From NCBI GenBank assembly GCA_949130485.1, contig OX422192.1, positions 6,549,085-6,613,084 of the forward strand: DNA of 64,000 nt. Reading direction: 5' to 3'. Shown in pieces: positions 57,180-64,000 of this stretch. The position numbers and the translations under genes are program-made. The notes below the pieces were generated by a model. That model had not been told where the DNA came from and did not search any database. It worked only from the letters and a program-made list of their open reading frames with translations. Position 1 is the stretch's first letter. Each line of letters starts with the position of its first letter. The stretch comes from Agelas oroides (lineage: Eukaryota; Porifera; Demospongiae; Agelasida; Agelasidae).

Positions 57180-60100
57180 CTTGGAAAGATGCGTGGATCA
57201 TCTGGACCCAACAGAGCTCTGTGTACTGCATCTACTGCATTCCCACCCAGACCAGAAGGTCTGTTGCAGAAAATATCAACTGTGGCTGTTTCTGGTGGAT
57301 CTCCGCCTGTATCTGCAGCAGTATGTATTTTCACTACAGTAGCACCAGTCAAAATGGTCCAGGTTCGCAAAGAAGATTCAGCACTTTTTACAGCCTGCCA
57401 GAGATGAAATGAACGAATTGTACTTCAACTCATATATAGTTTTTTTGAACAGAGAATACGCAAGTCATGAATCATTACATAATCACTTTGGGTGTTGCAG
57501 AAATTCCTGTAAGCATAATAATATAATACATGCAGCACAGAACCATACTCAAGTATAAAACAGTTGTGATGAGATGGTTTTTATAGCTTGTTTGTTGGAG
57601 ACTGGATCTCAATGTCTCTTCATAATACAGTCAATCAAGATGTGTCCACTGGGACTTATAGATTGAGGCACACCCAAAAGGTTATCAGAAACTTGAACTG
57701 TAGCCCTCCGACCACCAGTTCACAAGCTCTGCAGTATAGCAGGCAGCCATGCACAAGCAAAAGGTGCTTGGGGTCAAAGGTTAATCCCCATTAAGCCTAA
57801 TACTCAGGAAGTATAACAGCTGTACTACCAGAATAAATGCTGGCATAGCATTTAATAAAAAGCAATTCATTAACGTTATGAGCTTCATAGTTGTGAATCA
57901 CTATAAAAGCTAACACTAGATGAATGCATGTGGAGTGAGTGCATAGATTATACAGTTTGCGGTCGCACAGCTACTGCTTCATTATGACAAATGCCAGTAT
58001 ATGAGGCCACAAATTCACTTATTGTGGGGAAGCTTACGTATATGGACAGTGTTTCATCCACTTCCTTCAGCCATATTTAGAACCTATCAGAGCACCTTGG
58101 CTATCTGTAAGCAACTTGGCTTGTTGTGTCATGCATAGTCCTTGCTTGAAGGAGCTTAGAGAAAGATTCGCCATAACTGTGGGAAGTAACTGTTCAACTG
58201 GCCATAACTGTGAGACTATGACGTAGCAAAGGCTCGCCATATGTGTGAGACTATGACGTAGCAAAGGCTGGCCATATGTGTGAGACTATGACGTAGCAAA
58301 GGCTGGCTAGGTAGCTAGCTAATGGTTGCATTGACAGCAGCTCTTTCCTATTGACACAGTTATCACTCACAGTGCACATCTTTGACAAATAGGTAAGTTG
58401 ATGAAATGTCACACAGTTCGTGTAACTCCACATTGATGTGGGGTTCACTTTAGTCTCAGTCCCAGCCCCCAGAAACCATCCCCTGCACAGATCACTTTCA
58501 GTATACTTGAAGCAATGTGTGTGCCAGATGAGGTCTGGGGATGAGAGTAGGCTCACTTGGGCTTGCCACAATCATGAGCTGTGCAATTATAATATCAGTA
58601 GTAATACTTGTACCACTGATGACGACTTACTGTTGTCAGATCAGTTTCCCAGTCAGGAAGTCTCTTGAAAATTTCACTGGTAGTCGATATGGTTACTTTC
58701 AGGATGAACAGTGATGAGCTGGACAGTGTTGTTGTCATGCATATGCCTGCATTCTTGCAAAAAGTAATGGTTACAATGCATGTGGTTTTGCTGTGTAAAC
58801 TATTCTCTACTATGAAACTGGGTACTAGAAAAGAGATTCACGCCATGATGCAATGATCACACCACAAGGTGCAGATCAAAGATTAGATAGCAAGATCATA
58901 TGATTACTGTACAAAATAAGCTGGCCAAATTTAATACTAGCATAATCTGTTACCTAGGCAACATATAACAATGTTGATATCTCTTTTGTTGCATACTATA
59001 TTGCCTAGGTAACAGCTTATATATTCTTCCCTGGGAGGGAGGAGTGATCTTGTGAATTGGTGTGAATGCCAGAGTCTCGTTCTCAGACCCTCAGTGCATG
59101 CAGTACATGGTCTGGGAACGAGACTCAACACCAATCCGTAAAAGATGTATACCTGCACGTAAACATTACAAGGTGTGCAATTATAAATAGTTACATTTTT
59201 CTAAGGATATTATATAGACAATTTGCGAACTTTCGTTGCATACTATACAGGATTCACTCAATTGATCTACGTAGGAAGCATAGGCAAGACCCAAGTTTGT
59301 TTTAGTATTGTCCCCTGATTGTCCCTGGCTGTACAACCTGCCAGACCTGCGCCTTGTATACAACTGTACGTAAGCTGCTATCAGTTGGTCAGTGTCACAT
59401 AAAGTTGAGCAATGCATAGCTGCTTGTGAGAAGAATAGACTAGGGTACATGTGTATATTGGTAATGTGATGGACAGTGTATAGTAGGGCTCACTTAGGCT
59501 TGCCTGAGTGAAGTAAACATGTCATATCTAAAACTAAGTAGACAGAGCATTGACAGTGCAAAGTCTTTATCTCTTCCCCACACAAGTAGACACACATACT
59601 TACCACTGAGAGTTCTTTTATTGAGGACTCCACAGCAAGGTGAGAATTCAAGAGTACACTATTAAACCAGGTTGAAAAGGCCAACTGTATCTGCAGCTGG
59701 CTATCTGCTAGTGCATCGATGCTGCTTCCATTCCCATTCACTGGGATCACACTTGATCTTGGTCTCACAGCCCTCCTTGGCCTCTCACCATTTCTGATGG
59801 TTCACAAGAGAGGGGTGTGGAGAGGGGAATAAACCATGCTAGTGCATGTCAACATATTCCAGACCAGCTCTGTGAAACATCCTGCAGGATGGCCTGAATG
59901 CAGATCAAAGTCTGAACACATGTCTTAGACTAGCCTATGATCTCCTGGGATAATCCCAGGAAGAGCAAACAGTTTGGATCAATGAGCCCTTGACTGGTGC
60001 ATCCCTGGCCTTGTTGTAGGCTAGCCTCCTTCCTGTGTAAGGAGAGCCTGGTGACGAGGCTAGTTGCAGGTTGTAAGTCAGAACAAGGCTGTGGATGACC

Positions 60101-61197
60101 TGTCGAGTGTGAAACTAAGGTAAGACAAACCTGTACATGTTTGTCAAGTGTGGAGGCTTTGGAGGTGGGGTGGGCTTGGGTGGGTGGCTATAGCCATTAG
60201 CACAAGGTCTTCGCACAGATCTTCTGTTGGCATGGTTTGCTGTTGAATTCCTTTCACCAGGCTGAGAGGGAGTCACACTGTCTGTCTTGTCGGCCATGTG
60301 TGCGTCCACCTAATTTAGATGTATGTGCAATAAAGCCAGGAGAGGATTGAGTTACTATTTGAACACAGATAAACATGAATTAAAGATGAACTTTGACTGT
60401 GTACATGTAATTTAGAGCTGCAACTATATATCGATTTTGTTCAAGCGATACGTGTATAGATACAATTTTGGACATGTCAATACATCACGTGGGGAGTGAT
60501 GCACTCGTGTAAATGGAAGTGAAATAGTAAGTGTCTCAGACAGATAAAAGCAAAATGTGAGGTTAGCGTTATCTTGATGGAGTGATAGCAGCTGTCGGTG
60601 CCCAAACAACGAGGCATCATAAAGATGCATATTTATGATAGTACAAACCACAACAATGAATAATATATGGTTACACAATTTCTCTATACCTGTGTGCAGT
60701 GACAGAGAAATTGTGTTACTGATTGTTTGCAGTTTGTACTATCACAGAACGGGATTTTGCACACCCAGTGCAATCCACAATATTGGTTAGTAGCCTCGTT
60801 CCCAGGCCCTGTCTGAAAAATCGGAAAAGAGCCTGGGAACGAGGCTAATTGGTTAGTACAAGCTAGAGTGAATAAGAACGGGTGGCTTGAGTAGTCACAT
60901 GCCCAGCACGTGCACGTGCAAGAAAGAGGGTCTGGTGTTCTAAGCGACTTTTCTTGTCACATGGGGCAGGGTAGCTCCCCAATCTGAGAGCTCGAATCCG
61001 TTTCTAGAACCTACATGTGCATGATGTAAGCGATTGTATTTTGAACCCAAATGGAGGTAGAAAAAACTTACCTCGCAGTAAGAAGCTTCACGGCCTTTTG
61101 TAAACCATACCGTGCAGCAGTCTAAGTCGTCAGAAAACTTGAGTCCCAGATGTAAAATGTAATTATGACATTCTTTATGCTGTAGGCCCCGCCCCAT
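57180..61197 (-). CDS. Unrecognised multi-exon gene sharing a module with the RRM gene
   Basis: Candidate exons on the minus strand: 61072-61197 (MGRGLQHKECHNYILHLGLK...), 60131-60309 (DAHMADKTDSVTPSQPGERN..., proline-rich KPTPPPKPP), 59604-59793 (RPRRAVRPRSSVIPVNGNGS...), 58631-58753 and 57180-57394. Phases 0,2,0,0,2 agree throughout. The last two match exons 4 and 5 of the plus-strand RRM gene in order, phase and sequence: LFILKVTISTTSE against LPILKITISTTED, then AVKSAE..RTWTILT and CNRPSGLGGNA against AVKNAE..RTWRILT and CNRPSVVGSNA. No RRM is evident; a GLAYASY-like string at about 59270 may be a remnant. A final exon ending in TAA at 56706 is possible but its acceptor is weak. The function is unknown. 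The 5' end may extend further, since a good donor lies at about 61838. Confidence 0.55.
58201..58305. repeat. 35-bp tandem repeat, 3 copies
   Basis: Three adjacent units, 58201-58235, 58236-58270 and 58271-58305, each containing TGTGAGACTATGACGTAGCA. The last two differ from each other at no position that I can see. It lies in the intron between the two shared-module exons of the minus-strand gene. Confidence 0.9.
58949..59013. promoter_or_regulatory. Paired inverted RFX X-box-like motifs
   Basis: GTTACCTAGGCAAC at 58949-58962 and ATTGCCTAGGTAAC at 59000-59013 face each other as arms of an inverted repeat 37 bases apart. Each fits the X-box consensus. It may equally be a small palindromic element; it lies inside an intron of the minus-strand gene. 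Confidence 0.3.
60791..60847. mobile_element. 57-bp hairpin element with 9-bp target duplication
   Basis: TAGCCTCGTTCCCAGGC reads into GCCTGGGAACGAGGCTA around a loop of about 23 bases. ATTGGTTAG is duplicated exactly on both sides (60782-60790, 60848-60856). Confidence 0.9.
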
Positions 61198-64000
61198 GTG
61201 ACAAGAAATGTCGCTCAGAACCCTCTTTCCGCTTTTCGGGAGGGTCTGGGAACGAGACTACGGCTTGAGTAAGAGTGTGTAACTCCAATGGAAGCCCGTA
61301 ATCAGAATTATTGAACCGTACTAAAAATAGAACACCCAGTCCCATGCTTAGCAACAATGGCTTATGTCTACATGCAGTTGCGCAGTATGTGTTACTAATT
61401 TTAGTACTGGCGGTAAATTTCAACCAGTTTCAAAATTTGTGGAGTTACTGAAACCATGTTCTTGATACATGTAGCCAGCTAGTTCCCCCCAAAATCTTCT
61501 ACCTTAGTCCGTGAGAGACCTTCTTTGTATTTCAGGGAGAGATGGAGAACTACTGATTTAGAGAGACTTCAAGCATCTGCTTGCTCCAGCTTATTATGGC
61601 TCCCTGGAAGATCAACACAACACCTGAAGGAAACACCCTGTTGAAATAATTTATGAAACCTCAACTGGGAAGCAGTATTTACCAACATTGTTCAACATGA
61701 TTGTTGGTAGTTAAGTTACAGTAATTCACGTCATTTCCATCAGTATAGGCATCTTACTCAGTAAGTGCAAAAGCTGATGAAACTATGACAGTTGCACCGT
61801 GAATGCAGACGAAATGGCACAAGTCTCGCAAAGAACTGTTCACTCACCTAGCTTCAACCTTTCTTCCAGCAGAATAGCGGTACTGAATAGTCTTGCAACG
61901 TGCAGGGGTACTAAATTGTTCAGTTGCAAAATACAGAGGGAAAGTCCTGGGGAAAGTCCCAGGATGAACACGCCGACATTACGTGGTGATTGGTGGAGCG
62001 TGGAGTCGTCGTCCCGCTAGCCACCCCCTTTCCTCTATCATGTCAGATTCTGCCTTGACAGGCCACACTACCTTCTTTCCCAAGTCACCACCGTGTAGCT
62101 ATTCGTCGCAGGGTTGGGGTGGCCTAGTGACTAGTCTCGCAATTTTCGAATTTGAATCTTGCCTACGCGAGCCAACGTACATACGCATGTACATCATTAA
62201 CCACGATTAGCCTCGTTCCCACGCCCCGCCCAGCTTTCCGTCGCTTGCATGCAGTAGGCGCAAGGGCTAGGGGGCGCACTAAGTTCACAACTGGTCTTGT
62301 GCCCCGCCCGCGCGCGCCTCCAGGCCAGAAACGGTCTGGTGACGAATTTCCTGGGCTTATTACCCAAAAGTGGTAATCACCAGTGAGATTGCGAGGTCGG
62401 TAATTACTACGTAGCACCTCCCTTACAACAGCAAAATTTGTCATCTCCATTCGAGTATCCGTACCTTTTTTGAGCCACAAAATGTTTTGATCGTTGCTAG
62501 GTTACATTGTCGCACAAAAGCGTGCGCTAGCCCAAGAAATTCGACTTGGTTCACCACTGTCACCAGACCGTTTCTCCTCATGAGAGGGTGGGGTCTGGGA
62601 CGAGACTAGTTCACAACTTGAACATTAACATCAGGCGCCCATGATGTAATTTCTATTACATCACCACAGAGTGACCTTTGTTAGGGTTGTCAAAAAGTTG
62701 GACGAAAATATGTTGATTTCCATGGAAACTGGATGTGTTTGTACTACACCGCAACACCATGGTTTAGAGGAAATTGTCAGGAAATTGGTCTACTATACTT
62801 AGTAAAACAGTAGCTGGTGTCTGAGCTTTGAAATTACATTCCCAGCTACGTTAGTCCTTGGACAAACTCCAAAAGTCATTGGAAGACATTATCAAGCATT
62901 GTCAGGTTTGGATCTCTAAGAAGAGTCAGTCAAGTCGCACTGATTCAGGGCAATGTTTGGAAAGAAATATCAATGAACCTTGAATTCACATATTAAAAAA
63001 GTCAAGTAGTCCATGTACTTATGAACAGTTATTTCAGGGGCCTGTAAAAGCCTCTAACAGTTTATTGTCAAGTTGGTGTATTGATCCTCTCAGTCTGCAT
63101 GTGAACACAAGACAATAACAATGGCATGATAACAAAGGCAGACAGAAGCTAAGTAAACACCTTCATGTAGTGATACTAGTTTCAGTGGTAATGGTTTTAG
63201 TCCCACTACCTCTACCAAGCCAAAGGTGCATAAATCTACAGTGACAAAGTAGAGACAGCTAGGGTATGACTTCAGGTCATAATGCTTTTAATAGATGCTG
63301 TTGTATGGCCTCATATACATGTATGTGTATCTACAGTAACTAGCATATTGTAGTATGAAACTGTTCCAGTATCACTACATTGTAGCTACGAAACATGAAT
63401 ATACATCTTGGGAGTCTATACAGCTTCGAATGTGACAGAATCACATGCCAATTCATCCTTGAGATCTATACGGCCTTGAAGTTTTGACAAAACATGTCAT
63501 ACTGCATTATGGCTTCCTATAAATAACTATTTACTCTCAGAACAAGTGACTTTCTAAAAGCAGCCAAGGAAACAGCCACACATTCTCACTTCACTAAAGG
63601 CAAACTTCACGATTCTAAGTGCAGCGATCAATTTCATTATGCCTACTGGAGGCTGTGAGGCAACATCCTGCTTTTCTATGGAGCACAGTACAGGTATTCT
63701 GAACTAGTGACTTTCAACAAGCATTCTAAAAGGTGACCACATGCAATGGTAGGTACCAACAAGGCAACAATAAACCAAGGTGCAGTGTCTGAAACTCACT
63801 TGTAGATCTGGAAACAGAGCTTGAGCGAATCGGCAAAATAGCACTCTTTTCAGTTATCTACGCGAAAAGGTAAAGTCTTGCAACTGTTACAATCTGAGGC
63901 CGTTGCTGGTACGCTTCAAGAGCCAAAAAGAACATCGCACGCTTCTCTTGAAACTTTCGCACGTGAGCAAATTACGTAATCCCAAATATTTGACTCCCAA
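61198..64000. other. Region without a supported gene
   Basis: Contains hairpin-family ends at 61230-61262, 62209-62255 and 62565-62612. Two good minus-strand donors (AGCTAG|GTGAGT at about 61838 and CTACAA|GTGAGT at about 63802) hint at 5' exons of minus-strand genes, but no coding frame settles it. TTACGTAA and CACGTG motifs lie at 63950-63982, so the right edge could be a promoter. 62640-63780 shows nothing. Confidence 0.35.

Noticed and set aside
57167..57412. Plus-strand frames of 63-72 codons
   Set aside because: Antisense of the minus-strand module exon 57180-57394, whose splice sites and paralogy support the minus strand.
59604..59793. Calponin-homology domain start (AFSTWFNSVL) in the minus-strand gene
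   Set aside because: Only a short stretch resembles it, and no continuing exon with the expected DG..L..L motif was found.
62163..62480. 105-codon minus-strand frame
   Set aside because: Covers a hairpin-family end and GC-rich palindromic sequence; no splice or conservation support.

Overview
This window is animal (metazoan) genomic DNA. Genes are split by spliceosomal introns with GT/AG borders, intergenic and intronic DNA is packed with small inverted-repeat transposons, and TTAGGG-type repeats occur. A CARD/Death-domain gene family, long stretches with no recognisable gene and very dense MITEs would fit a sponge (demosponge). That placement is inference; no species marker is visible.

Layout. 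1-3600: inverted minisatellites around a telomere-like tract, then foldback elements and tandem repeats. 4254-5684 (-): an intronless PI-PLC X-domain protein. 8431-12972 (+) and 23439-27308 (+): two apparently intact members of a gene family. Each reconstructs, with consistent splice phases, as N-terminal CARD, short linker, transmembrane helix, six-cysteine ectodomain, second transmembrane helix and short tail. 28121-33146 (+): a third member that also has a Death-domain exon but carries two frameshifts. 51094-54483 (+): a fourth, fragmentary member, duplicated from the third and split by transposons. 15203-20265 (+): a nuclear-type RRM protein whose C-terminal two-exon module recurs in a minus-strand gene at 57180-61197. 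34759-37669 (-) and 37808-48021 (+): a divergent pair, an unrecognised multi-exon gene and a small 134-residue protein whose last intron (8.5 kb) is full of nested transposons. 61.2-64.0 kb shows no supported gene.

How it works together. The most interesting feature is the CARD-(Death)-TM-ectodomain-TM family. Its domains suggest a membrane receptor with an intracellular death-fold signalling head. The ectodomain matches no family I recognise. Copies differ in whether the Death-domain exon is present and two are decaying, as in a birth-and-death gene cluster. The mobile-element layer is informative in itself: paralogous segments supply empty sites and target duplications that fix the ends of several elements, including 53-159 bp hairpin elements with 9-bp target duplications.
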